The translations under genes were made by a program, and so were the position numbers. A DNA stretch of 64,000 nt from Thunnus maccoyii (lineage: Eukaryota; Chordata; Actinopteri; Scombriformes; Scombridae). Shown here piece after piece: positions 47,218 to 59,180 of the stretch. The notes under the pieces are model-generated. The model was not told the DNA's origin. It saw only the letters and a program-made list of their open reading frames with translations, and made no database searches. The stretch spans positions 3,530,291 through 3,594,290 of the forward strand of contig NC_056553.1 of assembly GCF_910596095.1 (NCBI RefSeq). The letters run 5' to 3'. How positions within the stretch are numbered: the stretch's first letter is position 1; every line of letters begins with the position of its first letter.

Positions 47218-47305
47218 AACCAGGGAAACATAAACACAGGAAATGCGAGCGGCCCCTTAGCGCTCAGCCATCAAAGCCTGTGATTGTACGCCCGGGCTCC
47301 AAAAG
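47218..47305 (+). other. Candidate non-coding 5' exon (klhl15?)
   Basis: A strong pyrimidine tract and acceptor (ttcttcttctgttag) and a donor (ccaaaag|GTACGA) bound 88 bp with higher GC content than its flanks. It lies about 3 kb upstream of the first klhl15 coding exon. One frame is open across it (...HKHRKCERPLSAQ...), but I recognise no protein. Confidence 0.3.
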
Positions 47306-48420
47306 GTACGATCTTCCTTCTCTACATCTACTCCCCATGTTAGACCTAACGTCCATCTGACCCCCTCTGACTCCTCTCTCCCCTCCTCCCGACCATCTGC
47401 TTCATTTCAGTCCTTTTGTATTTTTTTGGGGGATGTGACAGCGGACGACGGGTTAAACGTTAGAGCTGAATAATACTCATGATGCTGAAGTGTCTTTGAG
47501 CAATCGGCTCCTCTGATAATGAGACGTAGACGTTGTGGGCAGCAAATCTTATTCTAAAAAGCATCTGATAAAAATTCAGCTTTGTAGGAAATATCAAACA
47601 TTTTTATTTGTTCACCAACACTTCCTATTAGTTTTTTCCACTTTCTCGTCCTCTCTTAAATAAATACAAAAATGTGTTAATAGCAGAAATATTTAGTTTG
47701 CTTTTTCCTTCCTACCTTTGATATTTCTTTTCATGTACTGCTCTGAGTGGTCATGTTCAGTTGGAAACAGATCTTTCCTTATTTAATTAAAGGATATTTC
47801 CAATTTATCACATCTCGGGTCTTATTTTTAATAGTTTTGTCCATCGTCTCTATCAGTGCTGCTAATAAATAAATGCTGATATGTGGGAACATGATGACGG
47901 AACGAGTCAAGAAACATGAACAATCAGACAGAAGACACAAAGCACTTTATTTGGAGGTCAAATTGAAAGTGAGCACTGTTAATATTTAGGTCATAATCCC
48001 TCATTAAACAGGAAAACTGTGGTCACACAACTACAGAAACTCCAGTGGATCTATGATGGATGTTTACAACAGACAATTTGGATAATCATTTCTTTTGTTT
48101 GACTTACATGGAGGTTTTATTTCTCAGATGTTGCCATTAACTCGATGAGTAAAATCTTATTATTAGCAACAGAAATGATGGACAAAAGTACAGAAATAAG
48201 ACCGAAGTTGTGAGAAACTGAAATAATCTTTTAAACGTGAATCAATTAAAGCTGCAACTAACATTAATTTCATTTAACCTTCATTTTCATCTTTAGAATA
48301 AGCAAGTTTGAAGCCATATTGGATTTTCTTGCTGTTATTGTTTTATTTTGCCACATTTTAGTCAACAGCTGGTATTTAAACATAAGAAGTGAATTGACTC
48401 GTTTGTGTTGAAATACACAA
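47306..48420. other. Intergenic or intronic DNA upstream of klhl15
   Basis: No feature can be supported. It is AT-rich and free of obvious repeats on reading. Confidence 0.4.
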
Positions 48421-48423
48421 TAA

Positions 48424-48500
48424 GGCCAAAAGTATGTGGACATGAGCTGTTCATCAATCACATATGGTTGTAATGTTCAGGTGTCCACATACTTTTGGCC
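48424..48500. mobile_element. Tc1-type mini-palindrome, 77 bp
   Basis: Perfect 19-bp inverted ends (GGCCAAAAGTATGTGGACA) surround a 39-bp centre. The sequence is a common teleost Tc1-derived MITE terminus. Confidence 0.85.
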
Positions 48501-48628
48501 ATGTGGTGTATCATTAAAGATTTTTAACATCTGCAGAAGTCCATGTGTGGATTTTTTTTTTTTTTTAATAATTCTGCAGACGTTCGTGCTTTTAATGTGG
48601 CGGTTGTGTGTTGACTTTGTCGTCCAGG

Positions 48629-48738
48629 TGATTGACGCTCAGAAAAAGGGACTTTGTTAGCATCTACTGGACACAAGGGGCACTGTCCTCTGATTGGCTC
48701 GGACAACCCCCTCTGACATGCCCGTGGCCAATCAGAGG
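48629..48738 (+). promoter_or_regulatory. CCAAT-box palindrome with exon-like borders
   Basis: cctctgattggc (48687-48698) is perfectly inverted at gccaatcagagg (48727-48738), giving two facing CCAAT boxes 28 bp apart. The segment also has an acceptor-like cgtccag at 48622-48628 and a good donor (cagag|GTGAGTG at 48737). It may be an alternative promoter or 5' exon of klhl15. Confidence 0.3.
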
Positions 48739-49531
48739 TGAGTGTGCTGTGTGTGTGTGTGTTTGTGTTTTCATTTCCATTCTTAATGAGCGACTGTGAG
48801 TTTGTGCGAAGATGACGACGATGTGAGTGTTTTTTTTTTTTTTACTCTGTCGTGTGTTTAAATTAAAGTTCTGTGTGTTCATGTTCACACTCGGGATTTT
48901 GATCAGATTCGGCTTTTCAATAAGTTTCTGGCGATCAGGAAATCCATCAGCATGAGTTTCAGTGATGATTTGACCACATTAACATACTGTAGTCAAAGGC
49001 AACGTAGTTTAGAGCATTTAAAAATCAATAAAAGACGTATATGGTATATGATGCAAGAGTTGAACTGCAGCCTGTTTAAATTGCAGACATATAAAGTCGG
49101 GCAACAGTATGGATTTATTAGAATAATGAGACAGGAAGTACACATGCAGTTCTGTTTAAATAAAAAAAAAAAAACGTGAATAAAAGAAATTCACTATGAA
49201 ATAACTGACATCTCTTCTTCAAAAGGATCAGCTGATTTCTTAATTTCTCATTAAATATAAGAAACTAATAAATAAACAAGAATAGATTAACAAATGAAAC
49301 TATTTAAGATTTGAATTATTCTCATCTTCAACACAATCGGCTTATTATAGGCTACTGTATTTCTATTTAAACATAAAGTAAATTCATCTTAAGTGTAAAC
49401 AAATAAATAAACAAATGAAACACTTGCAAATGTTAGTCCTGTGCATTTTTGTCAGCTTCTATCTGTTTCTTCCTGTTATTGCAGAATAACAGGAAGAATC
49501 TCAGAGGGCAACTCTGGTCCATGTTGTTACG

Positions 49532-49534
<3 letters not shown>

Positions 49535-49591
<57 letters not shown>

Positions 49592-49742
49592 CATGCAGAA
49601 GACTTTGGGATGAAATGACACACTACAGTAGACGTGATTTCCTCTCTCTATTTATTTTATTTTTATTTTTTTTCCCACCGTCCTGACTGACTGTGTTGCA
49701 GTGGAGCAGGGTATTTCTCCAGCGTGTGTCAGCGCTGAAACG

Positions 49743-49774
<32 letters not shown>
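49535..49774. repeat. (GT)n at 49535-49590 and (CA)n at 49747-49774
   Basis: These are two complementary dinucleotide arrays about 155 bp apart. They could pair in a single strand. No gene lies between them. Confidence 0.9.
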
Positions 49775-49780
<6 letters not shown>

Positions 49781-50242
49781 GTTTGGCTGTGAAAAGAGGA
49801 ACGGCTTGTTAGGATGCAGCAGCTGAAGTGCTGAGCTTTTAATGCTGAACGTCCTATTGAATGTCCTTCCAGTTCCAGATTTACTGTTTCCAGCAGCACT
49901 CGCACAAACACAATCTTTTCCTTGGAGAGACTCGCAGTGTTTTTGCCTGCTGAGGTCTTTTTTTTTTTTGTTTTTTTAAAATAGTTTTTAATTCTTGTGC
50001 ATCCCTGCTTTATGTTTGCTTTAGACAGCTGCACTTAAGTTCAGTAGTTTTGACCTTTATGGATCTGGTTTCTGTGCAGATCATCCTGGTCCAAAACGCA
50101 TCTGGACTTTAGCTCTTAAAGAAATCAAGAAGTTTCCAGTTGCCTTTTTCACTTTTCACTCCTAGTTATAGATCTGTTATCTAACGCTCCCGTGTCTCTG
50201 CCCCTCCTGCTCCTCGCTCTCCTTCATGCCCTCAGGTGTGTT

Positions 50243-51633
50243 ATGTCGGGGGCGGATGTGGAGGTGTACCTGTCCCAGGTGCACGATGGGAGCGTGTCGT
50301 CGGGCTTCCGGGCGCTGTACGAGGAGCGTCTGCTGCTGGATGTCACGCTGTTGATAGAGGAGCACCACTTCCAGGTACACAAAAAGCAGACACACACACG
50401 CATGTATGTTACTTTAAACGAGACATATCATGCACATTTCCCCTATATTTATATTCTCTACTGGAAATCTTTGCATGATTTCCAGTTAAACTCCTTATTT
50501 ATCTTCTACTGGTCCTTTATGCAGCCCCTCAGTTCAGCCTCTGTCTGAAACAGGCAGTTTTAGCTCCTGTCTCTTTAAGGCCCGCCTCCTGATGAGCCCA
50601 CACTGTTCTGATTGGTCAGCTTCAGGAAGCTTCCTCCGGCTCCGGAGGCTACGTAAACAAACTATAGTAGCAGGATTTCACTTCTTTTTCTCCTTCTTTA
50701 CTCCGAATGTCAACTTCTCAAATCCATCCGTACATGTTGGAGCCAAAATCTGATCCAGAATATGAAAGTGGACAACACATAGAAAAACCTTAACAACCTC
50801 CTTAGCAACAAAGTCAGCTTGTTGGCAGTTTTTACATATATTTACCTGTTTAATATTCGACATCATTACAATATATAAATAACAAAAAAAAGCATGATAT
50901 GTCCCCTTTAAATGATTCGCAGCCCTCAAACAGGAGCGTAAACTACATATCACAGTCCTACATTGTCTTACTGAACATTTCCTAAAACGTTTTAAAGTAA
51001 GTTATTAATATAGCAAAACAAAAAGCTACAAAGTGTTTCACTTTAAAAGCATCAAACATGCATGATAGTAACAACAAGATTTATATTTACAAAACGGAAA
51101 TAATATCAACAAAATAAACTTTACAAAACAGCAAACAGCAGTTTAAAGAAGCGAGTGAATCTGTATACAGTGTGTATAAAGTTACAGTTGAGCTGAATAA
51201 TCTGACGCTCGGTCTCCCTTCATCTTAAGTCGACCTCTGGGAGCATCAGCAGACTCTGTTTAGCTGATCTGAGAGACTTTAAGTGACTATAAAGACACAA
51301 CAGTTCAGAGATGAACTGACGGGCTTCATCATGTAGAGCCTGATGAGTAACTCTAAACTCTACTGTTGCCGCCGCCGCTGCTGTCATTTTGTAAACGTGT
51401 GTCCATCTACTGTTCTCGCTCCTCCTGCAGGCCCACAAGGCGCTGCTAGCCACCCAGAGCGACTACTTCCGGGTCATGTTCACAGCTGACATGAGGGAGA
51501 GGGACCAGGACAAGATCCACATGAAGGGACTGACAGCAGCAGGGTTCGGCCACATTCTCCGATTCATGTACTATGGCTCGCTGGAGCTCAGCATGCCCAC
51601 CGTCCAAGAGATCCTACAGGTAACGCCAAACGC

Positions 51634-51685
<52 letters not shown>

Positions 51686-54600
51686 ACGATGGTTCTTTGT
51701 TCATGTAACATAAAGTACTTGTGCTACAATTTGAGCCAAGACTGATCAAAAAGAAGTTGTCCAGAATCTGTATTTTCCACTTCTTCATTATCACAACATT
51801 CTCTCCGTCAAACCTCTACTGTTTCCTCCTCCTCCTCCTCCTCTTCCTCCTCCTCTCTCTTCCTGTGGCGTCAGGCGGCCATGTACGTCCAGCTCACGGA
51901 GGCGGTGGAGTTCTGCTGCTCCTTCCTGCTGGCCAAGATCTGTCTGGAGAACTGCGCCGAGGTCATGCGCCTCCTGGAGGACTTCAGCGTGGGGGTGGAG
52001 GGCGTCCAGGAGCAACTCGATAACTTCCTACTTGATAACTTTGTCCCTCTCATGAGCCGACCCGACTTCCTGTCCTACCTCAGCCTCGAGAGACTGCAGG
52101 TTCAAATCACTAACAAATCACTAACTGTATACTTTACATTACATCCTGTTGCTTTTCTTAGAAATGTGGATGTTACTTCTGTTCCAGGTTTCCACTGATT
52201 TGCTTTTCTTTCCGTACAACGTGCAAATCTATTAGCAGACTCTTTTAGCAGAAACTTTCCTTTATGCATGTTGTGTAATTGATACCAAGTTTACATCCCA
52301 AACTCTAAAACTCTTTGAGATGCATTCAGTAAACATAATTTGTAGCTAAGGAGATACCAATGCAATAATGTGAGATTAAGAAGTTCATCATCAAGGCTGC
52401 TTTATACTCTTCAGTTTTCAATTTTTTCATTTTTACAGTTTGTTTTCCATAAATACTTTAATCTCTCTGACCGTACAACTGCTCACTATGAACAGCTGAC
52501 AGGAAAAACCTAGCGCTTACATCCCTGTGTCACTTTTCTTCCCATTAATCTCCATAAAAGCATCAGCGTGTTCTGAACTGCCTCCCCTCTTTGTCAGCAA
52601 AAAACACGACACCTCGGGATCATTTTAACTGTGAAGCAGCTGCAGAGAACGTTTAACATGTATCAGTACAGCAAAAAGTATTTGGATGTGTTTTGTTGGT
52701 GATCAGTGTGAAGCAAAGATTGTAATTTAACAGCATTTAGCAAGCAAGCAAAGTTTATTTATATAGCACCTTTCACAAACACCAGTTACAAAGTGCTTCA
52801 TAGTCAAAGAAATAAAATAAAATCAGAATAAAGAAAAGCAAAGACACCAGATAAAATACACAAGTAGAGCAGATGAAATGGACAAATTAAGATAAAACAG
52901 CACATACTACCCAAATGCTTGTCTGAACAAATGGGTTTTTAGCATTTAGAGCAGATCAAAAAACAGTGTAGCTCCTGTCAGTAGAAGTAGAGCTAAACAG
53001 CTACTGTTTTTTTATTCCTGTTAATAATCTGACTCCAGTTTTGACGTGGTCTTGCCCCACATCCGACTCCTAAACTTTGCTGGTCACCAGCACTAGATAA
53101 TACTGCACACAAACCAGATAGTCTTTAGGGCTGTAGTCTCCTGGTCGACTAGTTGGTCGATATGCTCTCGTCCGATTAAATTCTCATTGGTCGAATAATC
53201 TCTGTGTTACTTTCATGGATGTATAAAGAGAACTGGATACAGGAAGAGCCCAGGCTTTGAAGCAAATTTGACATAGCGGCCAAACCGTGTAATTACAACG
53301 TCACGTGATGCACACTGGCCCAAAAAGACTTTTTCCCATAGAGTTACATTGTGAAAGAGACGTCTGTAAATCAGTAGATACATTTTTCTGAGCGTCACAA
53401 CCCCCGTGAAATGACTTGTCTCACTATCAGAATGAAATCTGTTTGGTCCGATCACATTTCAAAAGCCTAGAAGAGCCGCATAATTGAATTGTTTTATCCC
53501 TATTCAAGTTAGCCAGAGGGCTAAACCGGAAGTAGCCCACTCGGCCAGCGGAAGTCACTAGTGCGCATGCTCCATGGGCCACACAATGCGGAAGATCCGG
53601 GTACTTTCATACCGGGAAGTCGATTTTTTTTGGCTTCATGCGCCACTGAGCAACTTTCATAAGAATGAACGTGGCCCCGCCTCCGATGCTGTATCCAGTC
53701 CTCTTTATACATCCATGCCCGCTTTGAGCTTCAAAACCGCTCCTCCGAAACCAACGGGTGACGTCACGGTAACTACGTCAATATTTTTATACAGTCTACG
53801 CAAATTACCTGTGAAAACGGGGGTGTATTCAAAACACCCCCGTTGTTTTCATAACTTTGAACTCGCCCAAACTAATGGAGACTGCTCAACGTACTCAACG
53901 TTAGGCGTTTACTAAATGTACTGAACGTTTGCTGAATCAGTGTTTCTTCTACAATTGTAACAACGAGAACCCCCGCCAGGCCAAAAACATATTTTTTAAT
54001 ACCAGAATTAACGCCAAATATCCATTCATTTGGAAATATTAAGCGTTTGGGAGTCTCTGTGTTCGGTACGTTAGTCTACCTGTGTGCCGTTGCCTGGGAA
54101 ACTATTGGTAGCGTAACTCTGTTAAATAGTACGTCATTGCGTAGTATGTTTGCGTAGCGAGCGGGAACGAGCGATCGGCAGAGAGGTGACGGTTGATGGG
54201 GAGGAGCAGAGGTAAAGGTTAGCGGTAAGTTGTCTGGCAGTAAATGTACAGTACGAACTACAGTATGTCAGTTAATAAATACTAAAAAGTCACTTCTGTT
54301 GTTTCCCCAAGTGCTGGAAAAGTGAAGGAGGTTAGCTCCAAAGTTAGCAACGATTGGTTAGCATAACCTGAAGACCCAAAACAGAGAAATACAGAACAGA
54401 GAAATGTGTGGCTGCTGAGTTTACTGTGCACTCTGTCCCGCGACTAATCGATTAGTTGAAGATTATGTATGATTTTAGGCGACCAAGATTTTCTTTGGTT
54501 GATTACAGCCCTAATAGTCTTGAAGTAAATTGAAAAAAAAGTGACGGAAACTGTTGAATCAGTCTTTAAGGTGCAGATGTTGTCATTGCTTTTGTCCACT

Positions 54601-56475
54601 AATCGATCACAAATGTACTAAATCAGTCTTCGTCTCTCTGAACCAGGCGTACCTGAACAGCGATGCTCTGAGTCGCTTCCCAGAAATTGAACTATACGAA
54701 GCCGTGCAGGCGTGGCTGCGACATGACCGGCGGCGCTGGAGACACACGGACACCATCGTCCAGTCCATCCGCTTCTGCCTCATGACTCCTGCCAACATCT
54801 TTGAGAAGGTGAGCGCAGTTTCCTCTGTAGATGTAGCAGACTGACAGTGTAAATCTGCCTTTTTAAACAACCATCACACCTTCAAAACACATTAAGAATT
54901 TCAATTACTTTAGTGGAATCGATTCCCTCCTCTTCCTCCTCCTCACAGGTGAAGACATCAGAGTTCTACCGCTACTCCAGACAGCTTAGGCAGGAGGTGG
55001 ACCAGGCGCTCAGCTACTTCCATGATGTCAACCAGCAGCCTCTGGTGGAGACGCGCTCCAACCGCATCCGCTCCGTCCGCCCGCAGACCGCCGTCTTCAG
55101 GGGAATGATCGGTCACAGCATGGTCAACAGCAAGATCCTGCTGCTGCAGCGGCCCAAGGTGTCTGGTTGTTTGTCTGCCTGCAAAGGGGCACACGTGGCT
55201 GTTAGGTTGCATATATGTACAGATGTTGGAGAAAAGTTTGTCAGAGAACATCTGTGATCTAATCAGTTTATATAATCTGAAATCAATTTGTGGTGTTCTG
55301 ATCCCTCAGGTGTGGTGGGAGCTGGAGGGACCTCAGGTGCCGCTGCGGCCGGACTGCCTGGCGATCATCAACAACTTTGCCTTCCTGCTGGGCGGAGAAG
55401 AGCTGGGGCCCGACGGAGAGTTTCACGCCTCCTCCAAGGTCTACCGCTACGACCCTCGTCAGAACTCCTGGCTACGCATGGCTGACATGTCTGTGCCGAG
55501 GTTAGAGGAGCCCGAAGCCCTGCTGTTTGTTGTTTACTTGGACCGGTGTTGTTATTGCTTCTTGAGATCTCTTTGTTTTTTTATTTTTTGGATTTATTGT
55601 CACATTATGCTAATTTCAAGGTGATTTTTGCAGATGCTCACAGACTTTCCTTTAATGAATTATTTATTGATCGATGCATATTCATGGTATTTGTATTTTG
55701 CAGGTCAGAGTTTGCCGTGGGCGTCATCGGCAAGTTTATTTATGCGGTGGCGGGCCGCACGCGAGACGAGACCTTCTATTCCACAGAGCGCTACGACATC
55801 ACGGAGGACCGCTGGGAGTTTGTGGACCCGTATCCTGTAAACAAATACGGTCACGAGGGAACGGTCCTCAACGGTAAACTGTACATCACTGGCGGTATCA
55901 CCTCCTCGTCCACCTCTAAACAGGTGTGTGTGTTCGATCCGGGGCGGGAAGCGGGAGGTGGTGGGGGAGGAGGAGGAGGAGGAGGGAGCTCGGGCGGGTC
56001 GGACGCACACAGGACACGCGCCGGCCGAGGCCCGCTGCTGCCCGGCACGCACGCCAGCTGCTGGGAGAACAAATCCAAAATGAACTACGCCCGTTGCTTC
56101 CACAAGATGATCTCTCACAACGGGAAGCTGTACGTGTTCGGAGGGGTGTGCGTGATCCTGCGGGCTTCCTTCGAGTCGCAGGGCTGCCCGTCCACCGAGG
56201 TGTACGACCCGGATACAGACGAGTGGACCATCCTCGCCTCCATGCCCATCGGGCGCAGCGGCCACGGGGTGGCAGTGCTGGACAGACAGATCATGGTGCT
56301 GGGCGGCCTGTGTTACAACGGCCACTACAGTGACTCCATCCTCACCTTCGACCCCGACGAAAACAAGTGGAAGGAGGACGAGTATCCCAGGATGCCTTGC
56401 AAACTGGACGGTCTGCAGGTGTGCAGTCTGCACTTCCCAGAGTATGTGCTAGAGCACGTGAGACGCTGCAGCTGA
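50243..56475 (+). CDS. klhl15: Kelch-like protein 15, complete coding region, 7 exons
   Basis: KLHL15 is a substrate adaptor of CUL3 E3 ubiquitin ligases. Exons: 50243-50374, 51431-51619, 51875-52099, 54647-54808, 54949-55158, 55310-55500 and 55704-56475; 1881 nt, 626 aa. Phases fit at every junction. The BTB domain is in exons 1-2 (LLLDVTLLIEEHHFQ, HKALLATQSDYFRVMF), the BACK domain in exons 3-4 (ENCAEVMRLLEDF, FPEIELYEAVQAWL), and kelch blades in exons 6-7 (FLLGGEELGPDGEF, YITGGITSSS, VFGGVCVIL, MVLGGLCYNG). The human protein is 604 aa; the extra length is a glycine-rich insert at residues about 449-486 between kelch repeats. The start sits 8 nt after an acceptor CAG (50233-50235), so upstream non-coding exons must exist. 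Introns contain a MITE and a 1.39-kb hAT with a nested element. Confidence 0.97.
50412..50910. mobile_element. MITE in klhl15 intron 1
   Basis: The ends are inverted: 'ttaaacgagacatatcatgc' on the left and 'gcatgatatgtccccttta' on the right. Internal text ('ttaaggcccgcctcctgatg') is a common fish repeat. Non-coding. Confidence 0.75.
51639..51683. repeat. klhl15: (CA)n microsatellite at a klhl15 donor site
   Basis: The array starts only about 20 bp after the exon 2 donor (51619). Its position close to a splice site could modulate splicing. Confidence 0.9.
52738..52950 (+). repeat. Fish 'gtttatttatatagcacctt' repeat
   Basis: It has the same block order as 13186-13320 ('tatagcacctttcac', 'acaaagtgcttcatag', A-rich). 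It lies in klhl15 intron 3. Confidence 0.6.
53126..54513. mobile_element. Non-autonomous hAT transposon, complete, 1388 bp
   Basis: The ends are inverted (TAGGGCTGTA... / ...TACAGCCCTA) and flanked by a perfect 8-bp direct repeat, atagtctt (53118-53125 and 54514-54521). That is the hAT target-site signature. No transposase frame exists. Reverse copies lie at 5985-6776 and 26556-27182. It sits in klhl15 intron 3, 133 bp before exon 4, and contains a second transposon. Confidence 0.9.
53214..53717. mobile_element. MITE nested inside the hAT element, 504 bp
   Basis: The ends catggatgtataaagaga / ctctttatacatccatg are inverted. Partial copies lie at 20181-20406 and 20419-20590. The hAT copies elsewhere in the window lack it, which shows it inserted after the hAT element. 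Confidence 0.8.
55954..55986 (+). repeat. klhl15: Poly-glycine (GGN)11 tract in klhl15
   Basis: Eleven glycine codons, mostly GGA, lie in frame in exon 7 between two kelch repeats, followed by SSGGS. The tract is probably unstable and polymorphic. Confidence 0.9.
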
Positions 56476-57528
56476 GGTCTGCTCCACACCGAGCCTCCTT
56501 TTTTATTAGAAACTGGAATGCACTGCTCTGGACCGGAGTCTCCAGGTGTTTACAGCTGGGAGACTGCTGACGAGCAGGCTTTTAAACTAGAGACCAGCAC
56601 TTACCTAAGGTGAGGGAAAAGATGGCCGACACGCCGGGGCCATAGAGTCGCTGTTCTTAATGAAGGCGGTCGGGAGCGTGGCGTGCAGGGAGACGCCACA
56701 TGTTAACGGTCAGCTTGAACATTTTCAGATTTAGCTTTCTCAGAAAATTTAAGAAAAATATCTGTTGGGGGGCGGGGGCGGGGGGGGGGGACGAAAAAAA
56801 AGGTTTCCTTCTGCTGGTTTATGTTTGGACTGTGGTCAGTTTCCTATTCTACTACTGACCTACTGTATTTAGGCTGTCCAGTCAGGCTCGCTGCAGAAAC
56901 GCACTGGAAGCATCAGATTCATGCAATTACAAATAAAACCTTTTATTTATTTTATGCACACTAGAAGCACAAAGTGGCTGTTACAAACCTCTATAACAAA
57001 TCTGGTCTGAATTAGGTTTCTTTGCTGGTTTCATAGCAGCCTATTTAAAGGCAAACAAACATCATATATATCTTAAATCAAGTTACTCTTGCTTAGTAGA
57101 AGCTAAGATACGACCAAGACTATTTAACACAAATAAATAACGCCCTGTACGAAGCATACAATCAGGTGTTTAAGCTAAATATTAACACTATATCGTATAG
57201 TGTAGCTAATTTTATAGTGTGTCTGCAAATAAAACGAAGCAGACTATAGAGAAAGGAGACCAGTAAACAGATACTATGATCATGGTGTTTGGGGGGGAAA
57301 AAAAAATACAGACACCAGCGCTAAGTGACGACGCTTCAATCTGCTACCAGCTGTAAACTGTCAGATTTATAAATTCATAAATTCAGTTTTGGCTTCCAGT
57401 GCGTTCCAGCTTTTAGTCCTAATTCTGCTCTTTACTCCCAGATATCCACCATACTGTTCATATATGTTCATATATCATCACCGTGTTTCTCTGTGTCCCT
57501 TCTCCTTCCTCTGCGTCTTGGTTTGAGA

Positions 57529-57531
<3 letters not shown>

Positions 57532-57585
<54 letters not shown>
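57532..57585. repeat. (GT)n(GA)n microsatellite
   Basis: About 19 GT units are followed by about 7 GA units, downstream of klhl15. Confidence 0.95.
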
Positions 57586-58011
57586 TTGATTACAAGATTT
57601 AGAGGAAAAAAAAACACAACACTACATGGTACATGAGGGCTCATTCTTCATTCAGTAACGCTGACGACGGTGATGATGTCATATGACGGTAGTGACGGGG
57701 GATTTGTATACCGCAAAGGGGTCAAAGGATGTTAGGGGGTTTGTTTTTTTTGTTTTTGTTTTTTTTTTTTAGGGGGGGAGATGATGTTTAGGAAAGAAAG
57801 AAAGATCTTCCTCTCAGAGCAGCTTGTATCCGTCTAGTCACTGGCAGTGCTTTACTTACTCTCGTCTACATTCCCTGCACTTTATCGGTTCTTATTGTGG
57901 CTCTCGGGTGTAAATGCACAGTTTACCAGTGAACCTTCCAAGCAGCTGTACAGTTACCACAAGCTGTAACGTTGCAGACATTAAAGGATAAGGTTCACCT
58001 GATTTTCTATA

Positions 58012-59180
58012 ATTTTTTTTTATTGTCATCAAATCTCATGTTTGGATCCAACAATGAACTGATCTACTGACAACTATTGTGTTTGTATCAAAGCCTGATA
58101 TAAAACAGTGAGTCACGCCGCTGCACTGGGTCACATGTTCCTTCATCATGAAGAGTTTGGTCACGTTAGTTTGTTTAGAAACGGCTCCAGAGACTAATAA
58201 CAGCATCATGTTTTCAGTCTCCAGAGAGTAGTTCTGTGTAATGTAGGAACGTGGTTCTGTTGACAGCTTCACTAGCTTGTTGTGCTTCATATCAACGACC
58301 TCTTGACCTCTTCAGTACAAAGGTATGAGGTTGTGACATGTAGCACAACACAGTAGAGCTGCAACCAACGATTATTTTCTCAATTAATCGATTAGTTGTT
58401 TATTCCATAAAATTTAGGGATGCGACGGATCACAAAACTCACGGGTTCGGATCGGATCACTGTTTTGAATCGTGGATCAGATCAATTTTTCGGATCAGTA
58501 AAAAAAAAAAAGGAGACAAATATAACTTTGCTCGCCATTTATTGTGTAAAACACTTAAAGCAAGGAACTTCTGCCCATGGGATTAAATCAAAACAACATT
58601 CGAGATGTCAAATGTTTAAATAAAATCTTAAAATATATAAAATATTCAATACTCAATTGTTAAATTAAGCGGCATACGGATCACGGATCAACTATGCTCC
58701 GTTACACCACTAATAAAATGTCAAAAAATTATGATCACTGTTTCCCAGCGACAAACGTGACACCTTCAAAACAGTCCACAACCCAAATACATTCAGTTTA
58801 CTGTCATAGAAGACTAACGACATCAGAGAATATTCACATTTAAGAAGCTGCAATCAGAAAATGTGAATGTTTTATCTTAAAAAAATGACTAATCAATCAA
58901 AATAGTTGCTGATTAATTTAATAGTTGGCAACTAATCTATTAAAATGCAGCTCTACAACACAGAACTACTCTCTGGAGACTGAAAACATGATGCTGTTAT
59001 TAGTCTTTAAACAAACTAACGTGACCAAACTCTTCATGATGAAGGAACATGTGACCCAGCGCAGCGATGTGACTCACTGATGTGTTTTATATCAGGCTTT
59101 GATACAAACACAATACTTGTTAGTAGATCAGTTCATTGTTGGATCCAAACATCAGATTTGATGAAAATAAGAAAAATATA
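58012..59180. repeat. Large inverted repeat, arms ~230 bp
   Basis: The left arm (about 58012-58240) and right arm (about 58957-59180) are near-perfect reverse complements. For example 'gtttggatccaacaatgaac' occurs at about 58040 and its complement near 59130, and 'catcatgttttcagtctcc' is inverted at about 58980. The 715-bp spacer holds a MITE with another element inside it. Confidence 0.85.
58350..58955. mobile_element. MITE split by a nested element (58414-58692)
   Basis: The outer MITE runs from 'agctgcaaccaacgattatt' to 'caactaatctatt', the same family as at 10441 and 61300. It is interrupted by a 279-bp piece that starts TAGGGATGCGACGGATCA and ends with the inverse of TAGTGGTGTAACGGAGCA. 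The piece is flanked by near-identical ataaaat direct repeats, a hAT-like signature. Confidence 0.6.

Noticed and set aside
49433-49686. Frames of alternating Thr-His or Cys-Val
   Set aside because: Translation of a (GT)n/(CA)n microsatellite.
49535-49774. Possible CRISPR-like or regular array
   Set aside because: The repeats are simple microsatellites. This is vertebrate DNA and no spacer structure exists.
55705-56433. 242-codon minus-strand frame
   Set aside because: It is the antisense shadow of klhl15 exon 7, whose GC-rich codons keep the opposite strand open.
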